Origin: Desmodesmus armatus
Lineage: Eukaryota > Chlorophyta > Chlorophyceae > Sphaeropleales > Scenedesmaceae
Reading direction: 5' to 3'
DNA: 64,000 nucleotides
Assembly (NCBI GenBank): GCA_007449985.2
Contig: VIIQ02000008.1
Location: 1 to 64,000, forward strand
How positions within the stretch are numbered: the stretch's first letter is position 1; each line of letters begins with the position of its first letter. This document shows, piece after piece, positions 35,601 to 47,388 of the stretch. The notes beneath the pieces are model-generated. The model did not search any database, was not told the origin of the DNA, and saw only the letters and a program-made list of their open reading frames with translations. The translations under genes and the position numbers were made by a program.

Positions 35601-36564
35601 ATGCTGTGCAGGCCTGTCGCGCAGCCAGTCCAGCCTGTTTGATGGGCAAGTAGAGAACTGGCTGGAGATGATCTCCACCAACATCCTGGGCACAGCAATG
35701 ATGACGCGCGCAGCACTGCAGGTGCGTGGCTGCACGCTGCAGCTGACACTCTGCTGCCATGCACTGGGTGATCAAGGGTCACATGCTTCTTGGCTCTTTG
35801 CTGTCTTGACGTACACAATCAGGTTGTCCAAGCAGCTGTGGCCGGACAGGTCAGCGGCCGCGGGGCGCGTCACACACCCGCTTCGGCGCTTTGCTCAAAG
35901 GCTGGTTGGCTGGATGCACACAGTGCAACCCATTGGCTGTGTCGTTGCACCGGCGCCTTTGCTGCTTTCACAGGACATGCAGGAGCGGGGCAGCTGGGGC
36001 CACATAATCAACATGGTTGGATTGTCTGGTCACCGCATCCCTGACGCAGCAGCAGGCGGCACTTTCTTTGCAGCCACAAAGTTTGCAGTGCGTGCACTCA
36101 CAGAGGGCCTGAGGCAGGAGGTGAGCCGGGCTTGTGCTGCGTTTTGGCCTGAATGAACAGGGAGTATATCTCCATGGCGTGATGCAATCATCATGTTGGC
36201 ATTGCTCTTGTGCACTGCAACCATGTGCAGTTGATGCCAGTTGACACAACTGGCATGTGAGCTGCTACACCAGCACATGTCTCGGTCCTTGTCATGCAGT
36301 CCTCACCCTGCTGCTGCTGGCACTGTGCAGGCTCGGTCCAAGCAGCTGCCGCTGCGAGTCTCTGGCATTTCTCCAGGCCTTGTGGCGACCAACTTTTTCT
36401 TGGTGCGGGCCTTTGGTGACGAGCAGGCAGCCAGGGCAGTCACCAGCAGCATGCAGTGCCTGCAGCCTAGTGACATTGCGGACGCCGTGCTGTGGTGTCT
36501 GTCAGCTCCCCCACACATGGAGGTGGATGATGTGGTCGTCAGGCCCACCCAGCAGTTGATATGA
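32679..36564 (+). CDS. Guanylate kinase fused to short-chain dehydrogenase/reductase
   Basis: Nine exons close in phase to 590 residues: 32679-32874, 33104-33274, 33680-33845, 34092-34176, 34465-34952, 35212-35387, 35612-35721, 35974-36120, 36331-36564. The N-terminal part is a complete guanylate kinase (ATP + GMP to ADP + GDP): P-loop [62 protein letters not shown]. An acidic then Ala-rich linker of roughly 110 residues leads to an SDR resembling DHRS11: cofactor motif TGASSGIG (341-348), [47 protein letters not shown]. The catalytic Tyr of YxxxK is Phe496, so normal SDR chemistry is doubtful. Both domains share exon 5 without a stop. An in-frame ATG at 34822 just before the SDR would allow a separate SDR product. 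Confidence 0.85.
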
Positions 36565-37136
36565 GACATACGCTGATTCGGTGGTTGCTGCATGGAACGC
36601 CAGGCAACGTGTGATTCCAGAGACCAGCATGTGTGAGAATAGAGCTCAGCCGATCTGTCCAAGACTTCGCTGTTCTTGACAGCTGTGTTCACCGAGGTGC
36701 ATGTCTTTGTTGTGCACCAATGCTGTCCTGCGTTGCACCTGCATCCACACTTGGTGCATGTAGCAGGGACTGCTTGATCACTTTTAGTAAATGAGATACT
36801 TCTGTCCTTGGATGATCCGTCAGCTCTGTGGGTTGGGGATCTGTGATGCTGCTGACAGGCGATGTTGTGGTGAACATCTTTGCTCAAGGCAGCGGTAGAT
36901 TGGGATGAGTGTGCATGAGACTTGGCTGTAGCCTGTACAAGCATGCAGCCAACAAGGCGGACCTTCCCATGGGAAAGCACGAGGCTGCACTGAAAGCAAT
37001 TGTTCTAAAAATGAAGTGATGCGTACGATCGAAGCGACTGCGGCCTTGGTGTGGTCTGCACGTACTGCTCTGCTCAACTGCGCAGCGCTTCTCTGGTGAA
37101 GCAGAGGACGCGCAGTCAGGCGTGACATTATTCAAA
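36565..37136. other. Intergenic region between the fusion gene and the secreted coiled-coil gene
   Basis: 572 bases; nothing coding seen. It should contain the 3' untranslated region of the former and the promoter of the latter. Confidence 0.4.
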
Positions 37137-40100
37137 ATGTTTGAAACCTTTCATACCGTGAAAAGCAGCATCATGCGGCGTTTACTGTGCCTGCTGGCGC
37201 TGGGCTGCTTAGCGGTTTCGCCCGCTCTAGCGCAATCTCTTGTATCATCAGCAGCAACACGTATGGTGCATCAACGTGTCGAGCAAGTACTGAGCCAAGG
37301 CGGCAAGCTGACTCCAGAGGCCCTGCTGCCCCACTCCAAGCCCAGTGTGTCAGCTGCTGCTGCTTACAGTGACCCTGCACCTGCTTCGTCAGTGAAAAGG
37401 ATTTCAGTAGCTGCAGCATCCAAAAGCAACAACACTGCCCCCGTTGCTGCAGCCTCAGCAAGCCAGGCCCAGGCCACAGATGATTCAGAGGTCAGTGTAG
37501 CTGGACAGGAGCTGCTCATTCACTGGGCTGTCAAGCAGACCGGCACTATGACACTAGAGACAGCTGATGAGCCAGAGCATGGTGAGTACCACTCAGACGA
37601 ATATCCCCACACATACAACGAAAACGAAGCAGGGCAGCTGCTCAGGCGGTACGCCAATCAGCAGCTGGTGCAGAAGCAGCCTGCCGCCAGCCACACAGAG
37701 GTGGAGTACGTCCAAATCATCCCTGGTGACTCCAGGGGAGAGGAGCAGCAGATGCCAGAGCGACAGCCTCATGAGGGACAGCACGGCCAGCCTCGTATGA
37801 TGCAGCGCCCAGAGCAGGACCCCAGGCCAACCGCTGACAGCATGGACAGGCAGGGGCGCAATGCACCCCAGGAGCGGGAGCCCCACACGCAGCAGCGGGA
37901 GGGAGACAGAGCCAGCCAGCCCGCCGGCCCCTCAGAAGAGGAGGAGAAACTCATCCAGAGGCTCACCCAGGTAGACTGGCAGGCCGTGTTTGAGGCAGCA
38001 CAGCGTGAGGCGGCAGCAGGGGAGGCAGTGGTGGAGGAGAAACGGGCTGCTGAGGCAGAGGCACGCAAGCAGGAGCTCAAGAGGCGCATTGAGCAGGCAG
38101 GCGCAGAGCGGCAGCAGGCGGAGGCAGAGCGGCAGCAAGCCGAGCAGGAGCGCCAGAAGGCCCTGCACGAGCTTCGGCAGGCAGGTGCAGCCAGGCAGAA
38201 TGCAGAGCAACTGCAGCAGAAACTGGAGGAGGAGAGGGAGCGTGCTGCACAGGAGCTGCAGAAAGCAGGCGTCATCAAGCGGCGTGCAAACTCAATGGAG
38301 CAGCAGGCTGATGCCAACACCCGCAGGGCAGCACACGAGGCAGAGGAGTCAATCAAGGACGCAAGGCAGAAGGCTGCACAGGAGCTCCAACATGCTGAGG
38401 CAGTTCAGCGCAAGGCAGCTGCAGAGGCAGAAGAGATGAAGGACAGGGTGGTGCAGGGCGCAAGGCAGGAGGTTGAGCAGGAGCTGCAGCAGGTTGAAGC
38501 TGTCAAGCGCAAGGCAGCTGCAGAGGCAGAAGACGCACGACGGAAGGCAGCGCAAGAGCTGCACGAAGCCGAGGCAGTCAAGCGCAGGGCGGCTGAGGAG
38601 GCCCAGGAACTCAAGGACAGGGCTGTGGCAGACGCCAGGCAGAAAGCAGTGCAGGAGCTGCAGCAAGCTGAAGCTCTCAAGCGCAGGGCAGCACAGGAGG
38701 CAGAGGAGCTCAAGGATAGGGCTGTGGCAGATGCAAGGGAGAAGGCTGCACAAGAGCTGCAGCAGGCGGAGGCACTGAAGCGCAGGGCAGCACAGGAGGC
38801 GCAGGAGTATAAGGACAAGGTGGTGCAGGGTGCAAAGCAGACGGCCGCGGAGGAGAGGCAGAAGGCAGAGGCAGTGAAGCGCAGGGCAGTAGAGGAGGCG
38901 CAAGCAATCAAGGAGCGCGTGGTTGAGGACCGTGCAAAGGCAGCACACGAGAGGCAGCAGGCAGAGGCCGTGCGCCAAAGGGCAGAGGTTGAGAGGCGCC
39001 AGCAGCAGCAGCAGCAACAGAAGCAGCTTGCATCAGCAGTTCAGGAGCAGAGGAAGGCAGCAGCAGCAGAAGAGGAGAAGAAGAAGGCTAAGCCAGCAGA
39101 GATGGTGCCAGCCCAGCCTCACAAGGGATACCGTGAGCGTGAAGAGTCCGGGTACTCTGATGACGACGATGAGGGGTACTCCCACAGGACCAAGGTGCTG
39201 GTTCAGGAGAAGGCAAGGTCTCCCGTGCGCTACTTCCCTGGAGGGGGCATCTACGCCTTCACGTAAGTGGTGGATCTGGAAGCTTGTGCAACAGATAAAC
39301 GGTTTGCCAAAGCTTTCTGCTATGTCCATTGACTTGGTAGACAGAGCCAACACACACTTGCCAGCTGCAGCATGCAGCACCCACAAAAGCTTTGTTGTGC
39401 TGCCTTGTGACATTGCTGTGCTGCTGCTACTTGCCCCACTGCTGGTTTGCAGGTCCGAGCTCACCTGCATCAGCGACAACGAGTACTACGAGAAGCTCGC
39501 GTACAAGGCGTTCCCGATGGTCACCCCCCGCATGAAGAAGATCACTGTCGGCCTGTGCGAATGGACCGTGGCCGAAGTCGCTCCCACGCAGGTCAACAAA
39601 AACGTTTTCTTGCTGGGCAATGCCTGGGCTACCTGCAACTTCCTGCCGATCGCGAGCAAGGAGTGCGCCAAGCCGATTATCGGCGGCCTCACGATCAGCG
39701 TTCAGGCGCTGATGTACCAATTCGCACAGCCCAAGGGCATCCGCGAGGCCGAGCCTGGCGAGCTCGACGAGGAGCCGGCGAAGGCAGCCACTGCGTCAGC
39801 AGCCAACGTCGCCATCGCAGCGGCCGACCCAGCCACAAAGAAGGCCGACAAAAAGGCCGACAAGGCTGCTGCTGCAGACGCCGTCGCGGCCCCTGCTGCT
39901 GCCAACGTGACGGCATCTGTCCAGGATGTCAAGGCCAAGTCCAAGGCGAAGTCTAAGGGCAGCAGCAAGTACCTGATGGATGTTGAGCTGGAGAACGTTT
40001 TCCTTGGACTCATCACCGGTGCCTTTGGACCCAAGAAGGCTCACAAGTACAAGTGAGTTGACACTGCGTTTTCCAAAGCTATGTCTTGTGTAGGGCTTGA

Positions 40101-40401
40101 GTGAGTCCTAAGGATGACACCATCATGCAGCATGCCTGCTTGGCTGTGTGCGCACCTGCAAATCTGATGGTGTGCTGACCGCTGTGCCTGCGCCGCTGCT
40201 GTGTGCTGGCTGCTGTCTTGTAGGCACGGAGCTGTCCAGTTTGCGTATGGCCCTCCACCTGATGCTGATGGCAAGGCATATGCCGTCCAGACCAAGCTGC
40301 TGCCCACCAGCCTTGGTGGCCCCTCCCTTGAGGACCTACAGGAGGGTATGGTGCAGCTGGTGCCAGGGACCTACCAGATTGTGTTCGAGGACGATGACTA
40401 A
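37137..40401 (+). CDS. Secreted coiled-coil repeat protein with unknown C-terminal domain
   Basis: Not recognised. Three phased exons (37137-39262, 39453-40052, 40224-40401) give 967 residues. The first ATG is at 37137; a second at 37173 begins a classical signal peptide (MRRLLCLLALGCLAVSPALA, cleavage before Q). Then come a Ser/Ala-rich segment, a Gln/Glu/Arg-rich polar region, and from about 38,000 to 39,060 a highly charged coiled coil built from repeats of about 33 residues (units like AAQELQQAEALKRRAAQEAE and ELKDRAVADAR). Exon 2 encodes a compact domain with four Cys (LTCISDNEYYEK, GLCEWTVAEV, WATCNFLPIASKECAKP) and then an Ala/Lys-rich stretch. Exon 3 ends in GTYQIVFEDDD. Exon 2 uses mostly C- or G-ending codons and looks compositionally unlike exon 1. 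Could be a wall or matrix protein; this is a guess. Confidence 0.75.
38340..38925 (+). repeat. In-frame repeats of about 99 bp encoding a 33-residue coiled-coil unit
   Basis: Successive imperfect copies of a unit encoding E-L-K-D-R-A-V-A-D-A-R-Q-K-A, then Q-E-L-Q-Q-A-E-A-L-K-R-R-A. Roughly six units can be followed by eye. Repeat-number differences between alleles are likely. Confidence 0.75.
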
Positions 40402-43089
40402 ACCCTGGCTTACGTAGTGAAGGGACCGTACTGATGTGACAGTGCTGGGGTGGAACTCTGTGAGATAGGACGGGGGGGAACCCTGCTGTGGGGGGCAGCA
40501 GCAGCTGTCGGGACAGGCTCAATGCTGCCATATGTCACACAGCATGTGTGATGCTGGCTGGCACTGCTGACTTGACTGGGCCGGCCAGTGATAATGTTAC
40601 TATGTACCATCACTATGCCAACTGGGGTTTTGGGGTTTGGGCTTTTACGGGGTGTTGGGGCGACTGCCAAAGATACAGGGCAGCGGTGTTATCATCCAGG
40701 GTGGCCTGCGGACGTTGTGTGAAATGTGACGATTGCATACATGTTGTGAAGGTTGCTGACACTTGACTGGGGTGGCGTGGATATGCATGACTATAGATCA
40801 GGTTTGAATGGGCAGTGCAGCGTTTCTGCGGGCTTCTACCAGTGGCAGGACAGCTGGGCGACGGCTGGCACAGACAGTACTCGGCATGCATGTGTGCCTC
40901 AGTGCAAATGCAGCCACAGCAGCCCTGGAAGGTCTTGCTGGCCCTGCAGTACTGGGGTAGTGTCTAGTGAGTGCAGTAGAGTCCAGAAGAGAATAAGGAT
41001 GGCTCAATGTGGCCCCAGCTGGAATGGACTCCACGGCAATGAGTGCACGTGCGGGTTGCAGCGGTGGCGGGCCTGTTGTTGACATGTCCCTGACCAGCGC
41101 ACAGCGCATTAGATTTGGCTTTCAGGGTTCATTGTTGGGACTGCATCTCAATGCATGTGCCGCCCACCTTGTGTGGGGTTTTGAGAGGGGTTATCCTGCA
41201 TTTGTGCATCAGCATGGGCAGGGTGTAGGTGTATCACTTGGTGTGTGGCACCCACCCTGTTTGGTGTGTGAGCGCCCTGCCTGTCTGATTCAGGATTCAG
41301 AACACAATCTGTCCCGCGGTAACACCTTGATGCAACAGTGACGCCTAGTAGCTACAGGGGGGGTGACTGTAAATGCTGAGGATTGACATACTGCAAGACT
41401 GGTCTGCAGCTGTGGGGCCTGCTGCCTATTGAAAAAGCCTGTAGAATGACCCTGTGAACCTGTGGGTCACACACCAAGGGAAAAGTCATACCACTAACTT
41501 GATAGGCAGCCACACCAGGACCACCAGCAGGCAGCATGCAGGTGCTTGCAGCCCACAGTACGAAATGTACCAAACTCATCACTGCGCTGGCAGGAAGCAG
41601 TGGACTGCTGATGTGTTGACAGCATGACGTCGTGATGCAAGCGCTGAGGCAGCCAGACGATTTTGCTGTCGATTGCATGGACGAGAACTTTGTGTCAAGA
41701 GCAACCGAGCAGCACACTGGCACCTGCATGCCCTGGCCGTGTCAGCTCAAACATGCCCTAGCTGCCGCTCTTCCATGTACAGATGTGTGCAGCAAGCTGC
41801 TGGGCAGCAGCCATGGCTGCCACCTGCGGCCTCAAGTTGTGTAGGGTCAGGCACAATCACTCAAGCTTCGCATCCTGCACACTTCTTGTGAGGCAGCGTG
41901 CAGAATACAACAGAACTGTAAGAAATGCCAGAACATTGGAGGCACAGCATGTTCCACTACAACTTTGTGCCGTGCTGTCCTCATGGCCACGTGGCATGAA
42001 CAGGCACTAGCTTTGTGGGTTCCCAACAGCTCTCCTATCTTGCACACAGCACCCATGGCTTACACCTGAGCAATGATGGCTTACCTCTGCCCTATTCACG
42101 CCAGTCTTTGTTACACTCACGTGCTCACAAAAACAGCCCTTGCAACTGATACAAGTCATGTGTCGTGCAGGCACTGTACTCTACCAGACCAGCATGCTCA
42201 TCAGCAATGAACACCGTGACACCACCCATCGAAACGCCCTTGGAACTGACTAGGCCAATGCCGCGCACCCTTCTGATATACCAGGCTCTACATAAATGAC
42301 ACAAGCAGGAGTGATCAAACATCCCGCACGACGACCAGGTTTGACGTCAACCAGCAGCCTTTGCCCAGGACTGCACACCAACACAGCCACCCAGCATACC
42401 AAGGACACCCAGGTGCACACCTACACATAGGACAGCATAAAATCCGTCAATGCCGCAAAGAGACAATGCCAAGCGGCTGCAGCTGCAACACCACGCCCCA
42501 AACGTTGTCCTGATGTTCATTTGTGAAGCAAGTCCAATCTGCATGCTGTTGATCCAGGCGTCATCCTGAATCAGCACCCAAAAAAACGTGCAGCCTAGTC
42601 GCGCTGCTAGCCTGGGTGGCCTGTCTGTGCCCTTGCAAGTACAGGCAGAAGGGCCTGCAGGAAAGGTCATCGCCTTGATATGCGTCCTGATATTGACCAG
42701 CAATGCAATCATGCGATGACAATGCTGCCACAACAGCACAAAGCCCGCATAAACAATCAATCTACAAACCACACACACCCGCCAACTACATGATGCCACC
42801 ATGCCAAACCAGGAGCCTCAGCGCGCCCAGGGGGACAGCATACCACCTGTGCACACATCACGGGGATATCTGTACGACAATGAAAATACTTGCAACCGCA
42901 CACACGCCAACCGCACACACACAGAAGCACCCCCGTCACACACTGGCAAAGACACGCCAGGTTTCCACGCCCCAAAAAACACAGCGATACAAACACAGTC
43001 TTTGTATCCACCACACTGCTCCAGCCCTCAAACACCCTCCCTGCAGCACTTGCGTGCAGCCGCCATACGCTGCCCCTACCCTGGGCTCC
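40402..43089. other. Convergent intergenic region (2.7 kb)
   Basis: No exon with conserved protein sequence was found on either strand. TGTAA at 41368-41372 and TTACA at about 42058 are candidate polyadenylation motifs for the plus- and minus-strand neighbours. Confidence 0.4.
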
Positions 43090-46000
43090 TCAAGGTGCAG
43101 CTGGGGTCAGGGGCCTGCCACGCCCCATGCTGAAGCCACGGGTGCCGTCGGGGCCCCTGGCCGTGTGCTCCAGGTGGTGAGGTGAGGCTGGTGCACCAGG
43201 GGCATGAGCTGCAAAGCCGCCAGCCTGGCCGCGCATGGGGCTCATCATGCCGCTGCTGCGTGCGGGGCTGCTGCTGAGCAGCACTGCAGGGGAGCCGCCA
43301 GCGCCGCCGCCGCTGCTGTGCTTGGCTGCTGCCGCCACAGCGCGGAACTCAGGAGTCGCAGCTGCCCAGCTGGCGTAATCCTTCTTTTCCTTCTTCTTGC
43401 TGCTGCTGTCGTGCGCGTGCCCGTGGCCTCCTGCGCTGCTGCTGCCCCGCTGGCCTGCCTGGCTGCCGTAGCCGTGGTGGTGGTGCTCGCCACCAGAGCC
43501 CCCGCCTGAGCTGCCGTGCTTGTCGTGCTGCCTGTGGTGCGCCTCATCAGAGGCAAGGGGGTGACGGTGTGCCGCACGAGGGCTGAGGCCGGCAGCTGAG
43601 GCAGACACCTCGCTGAAGGCATGTGGCCGGGCATCGTCCATGCTCTGACGCCTGCTGCCTGAGCTGCGGCTGCGCCTGTGGCGTGCGCGGCGGCGCTTGT
43701 GGTGCTCACCCTCAGCATCGCCCTCTGGGCTGACAACCCCATCTGCACCGCCGCTGCCGCTCGTTCTGCGTGCCCCGCCGTCGATGGTGAGCGTTGCAAG
43801 GGCGCGGCCCACAGCGCCGCTGTCAAGCTCGCAGCTGGCCTCACGGATGGCTTCTATGGTGGCGTGGTAGTCGCCTGCCTGTCCCAGCCTGCTGCTCTGG
43901 CGCCCAGACTTGCGGATGCTGCCGCTGCCACTGCCGCCATCGCTGTTGTGGCCGTCAGCCGCCGCTGCTGCCTCAGCCGCAGGGCTGCCGGCTGCAGCAG
44001 CAATGGCCTCCTCCTCGGCCTCAGTGGCATGCCAGGACTTGCGCCTTTGCCTGCCGCCACCAGTGCTGCTGCCTCCCCCGCTGCTGCTGCCAACCCCAGA
44101 GCCCCTTGGGCCGCGAGGGGGCCTGTTGCCGCCCGTGGACCTCCAGTTGTCTTCTGTGTCTGGCGTCCCACTGCGTGCTGCTGCTGAGCCACCATCGCTG
44201 CTGCCGCCGTGCGAGCCTGCTGCCATGCGCTGGTGGTGCGCCAGCCTGGAGGCAGGGACCCAGGGCGCTGCCTTGCTGGCTCCGCCGCTGCTCAGGTTGG
44301 GGGAGCCCACTGTGAAGGCCCCGGTGGCGCCTGCAGGCGGCGAGGCAGCGTCAAGAGCAGCCCCTATCGCCGCCCCGGCGCTGATGCTGAGCGGGCACGT
44401 GTTGGACAGAGGCGTGCCGGGCATGCTGGATGTGGGTGTGTTGTTGCCGCTGCGCCAGTTCGCGGCACTGCTGGCCTTGGGGCTGCCGGTCATGGCACAG
44501 GCTGCTGCAGCAGCTGCTTGTGCTGCCAGGTGCGGCGCCATGGGGGCTGCCACAGGGCTGCCACCACTGCTGCCAGCCGCTGCCGCTGCTGCCGCATGTG
44601 CTGCCCCAGCTGCCGACATGCGGGTGGGTGTGCGCAGGCCCCCTGGGAAGGACTCGCGGGCCCCTGCTGTGCTGCTGCTGCTGGACGCGCGTGGGGACGC
44701 GCGTGGGGAGCCACCCTGGGACGGCGTTGTCATGCCAGCCATGGCAGCTGCGACTGCTGCTGCTGGGGAGGAGGCATTGGAGCTGAGCTGGGGCCCGGTC
44801 CTGTCCACCTCAATGCCCAAACCGCTGCTGTTTGCCCAGCGGCCGCCGGAGCTGCTGCTGGAGCGGTCACGTGTGGGCGTAGCGCCTGTTGGAGCTGCCA
44901 GGATGTTGTCGATCAGGTTGGCAACTGAAGCTGGGGCAGGAGACTTGATGGTGCGCGGGCTGCCGATGCTGCCACCAATGCCACCCAGAGCTGCCTTGAT
45001 GGGGCTGCCAAGCTTGACTGGGCTGACAGGGCTCGCAGCTCCTCCGGTTGACGGGGAGCCAGGCAGCCGGGTGACCACTGCCACAGCACCGCCTGCGCTG
45101 CTGCTGGCTGAGAACCCACCCCCTGACGAAGCCGGCTGCGTGCGGATGGGAGACAGGTGCACAGGCAGGCCAGCCGCAGCTGCTACTGCTGCAGAAGCTG
45201 CTGCGGATGCCGCGCTGGCCGCAGCGGCATCATCAGCCCAGCCACCGCTGCTGGCACCGGATGCTGGGGACAGGTCTGCACCAGCGCGGTGTGCGTGTGG
45301 ATAGGCGAACTCCAGCGAGCGGCGGGAGGGGGGCATATACGCGCCTGGTGTGGGTGCAACCAGGCCTGGCCCACAGTCCATGCTGCGGCGCCCTCCACCC
45401 ATGCTGCTGTTGCTGTTGCTGGGGACATGGTGGTGGGTGCTGTGGATGCTGTCGTGTGCACCCCCAGTCTCACTGCCGCGCCTGCTCCTGCCTGCCAGCT
45501 CGTGCCCTCCACCGCTCTCGCTGCCGCGCCTGCCCCTGCCGGACGGCTGGTGGCCGCCGCCTGTCTCGCTGCCGCGCCTGCCGGTGCCGTTGCCAGACAC
45601 CTCGTGGCCGCCGCCAGTCTCGCTGCCGCGCCTGCCGGTGCCCTTGCACCCAGGCTTGAAGTTGGACAGCAGGTGGCGCACACGCAAGCTGGTCCGCCTG
45701 TGCACAGCAGCAGACACAGCACAAGCAGAGATTCCATTACCTCCAGCTTGCATAATGCACCACCTCAAGCTCAAGCTGACAGTGCAACCATCGTCAACAA
45801 CACTTAGGCAACCCAAAAAGCGACCAGCATCAAAAATGCTGTGCAAGGACCCCACAGGCCTCGAGCATGGTCACCGCCTATTGCTCACCAGTTGTCGGGG
45901 TTCTTGGTCTTTGTCACGCAGTGCACGCACTCGTCCTCTGTGTTGAACTCCACCAGCGCAAACTCGCCATGTCCCACGCCCATGTTGATGGCCTCCACCG

Positions 46001-47388
46001 CCTTGTTGAGCCAGGCGGGCAGCTTACCTGTGCTGCCGCGGCTGCAGATGCGGACCATGGCTACCTCGCCGTACTGCTTGAACAGCTGGGTCACGGACTC
46101 TGCAGGACACAACAAAACACAAAGCGCAAACCCCAGAAGAGCGTCAGACCACGCAATGCACAACATGCCACAAAGCGATCACTGCGAGCAGCTGCAGGAA
46201 AGACAGCAGGCTGCCAGGCTTGCACAGCTGACGCTTGTCCTGCACTGCTGTTGGCACAACAATCCTGCACTCACACAGGATGCACAGTACACTGCAGGAC
46301 GCGACCGAACCAGTTCAAGTGCCATGCAGGGCAGGGGTGCATCAAGCGACTGCCTCTGTTGCGCACCGATGGTTGGCTTGTCTGGCAGGTGCTCTGCCAC
46401 CACAGTGCGTCTGCAGATGTCTGTGGTGTCAAAGTTGGGCACTGGTGTGGTGCGCCGCACCCTGCTGCCCTCCTCGTCCACGGTCAGCATGCTGCTGCCT
46501 TTGAGGGCGTCTGTGACCACTGACAGCTCCTTGGTCAGGCCCTTGACACGCTTGAAGTTGGCGATCATCTTCAGGGGAACTGCAGCAGGCGAACATCAGG
46601 CACACTCAAGGGTCAGCGCAGGGGCAGCAGTTCATGGTAGAGACAAGGGGCACAGTGATCGCAGGGCCTAAGCTGTGTGTGTAGACACAGAAAGTGTGCT
46701 GAGCCCAGGCACAGGCTTTGCAATGGGCAAGGCAACTAAAACCTGTGACTCGAGCTCCATGCTGCCATCAGGGCAGTCTCATAACTGCAAGCAGGTGGCT
46801 GATGGCTGGCTGGCTGCTTTCTGACTTGTTGCTGCAGCGGCACAGCGAAAACTCACCATAGCCCTCAGGGTCCTTGCTGATACACTTCAGCAGGTGCTTG
46901 TCAGTGGGGAGGTTGGCGTCACTGAAGTAAAACTCAACCTGCAGAGTGGTGCAGTGGACATATAGACGCATGGTAAAAACGCATGCGACAGCATGGGCGC
47001 ATGCTGGTGGACACACCCAACGCCTGCCTGCTGCTTACAGCTGACGCATGCGGCATGCACGGTGTGAGCACACCAATGCAACATCTTCAAACTGCATGAG
47101 AGCTGCTGACGACAGCCGACCCAGCCAACTCTAAGGTAGTCAGCCAACTGCTGCAGGATGAGAGGGATTTGTGCTGCCCAGGGGTGTGCTGGCCGGCAAC
47201 GGCATGCTGCAAGCAAACCACAGTCTGTGTACCTGCTTACGGATGGCCGCAGCCAGCTCTTCTGGATCAGTTGGCTTTGCCACCTTTGGGCTCAGCATAG
47301 GGCTGAGCGGGGTGGGGCTCGCACTCAGGGGCATAGGTGCCGCTGCGTCGTCTCGTGACACCAGGATAGGAGCCACCTGCGTTGCCAT
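43090..47388 (-). CDS. LARP6: LARP6-like La-related RNA-binding protein
   Basis: RNA-binding protein of the La-related family 6. Five exons close in phase to 1,089 residues: 47233-47388, 46857-46938, 46367-46579, 45889-46099, 43090-45697. Start at 47388 (first ATG, MATQVAPILVSRDD). The La motif spans about residues 40-145 (VEFYFSDANLPTDKHLL, PLKMIANFKRVKGLTKE, VRRTTPVP). The RRM follows (RRTVVAEHLPDKPT, VTQLFKQYGEVAMVRI, GHGEFALVEFNTEDEC). The final exon of 2.6 kb encodes a long disordered Ser/Gly/Ala-rich tail that begins with RRGSETGGGH-type repeats and ends with HTARGPDGTRGFSMGRGRP, matching the SUZ-C (LSA) motif found at the C-terminus of LARP6 proteins. The tail is much longer than in animal LARP6 (about 490 residues total). 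Confidence 0.9.
45440..45645 (-). repeat. In-frame RRGSETGGGH repeats in LARP6-like protein
   Basis: Four copies of about 50 bp encode R-G-S-E-T/S-G-G-G/A-H separated by short variable linkers (for example EVSGNGTGR and QPSGRGR). These form an Arg/Gly-rich region directly after the RRM, likely to contact RNA or drive condensation; that role is inferred. Confidence 0.85.

Noticed and set aside
37122..37136. GTG start for the secreted coiled-coil protein
   Set aside because: Nuclear genes rarely start at GTG, and two ATG codons (37137, 37173) follow, the second at the signal peptide.
38349..39017. Minus-strand open frames opposite the coiled-coil repeats
   Set aside because: Leu/Cys-rich antisense of CAG/GCA-rich repeat codons; no splice or homology support.
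43910..45304. Plus-strand open frame of 464 codons
   Set aside because: It lies opposite the final LARP6 exon, is low-complexity Ala/Leu/Pro, and has no homology; it is a shadow of the Ser/Gly/Ala-rich tail. The 216- and 239-codon neighbours are rejected for the same reason.
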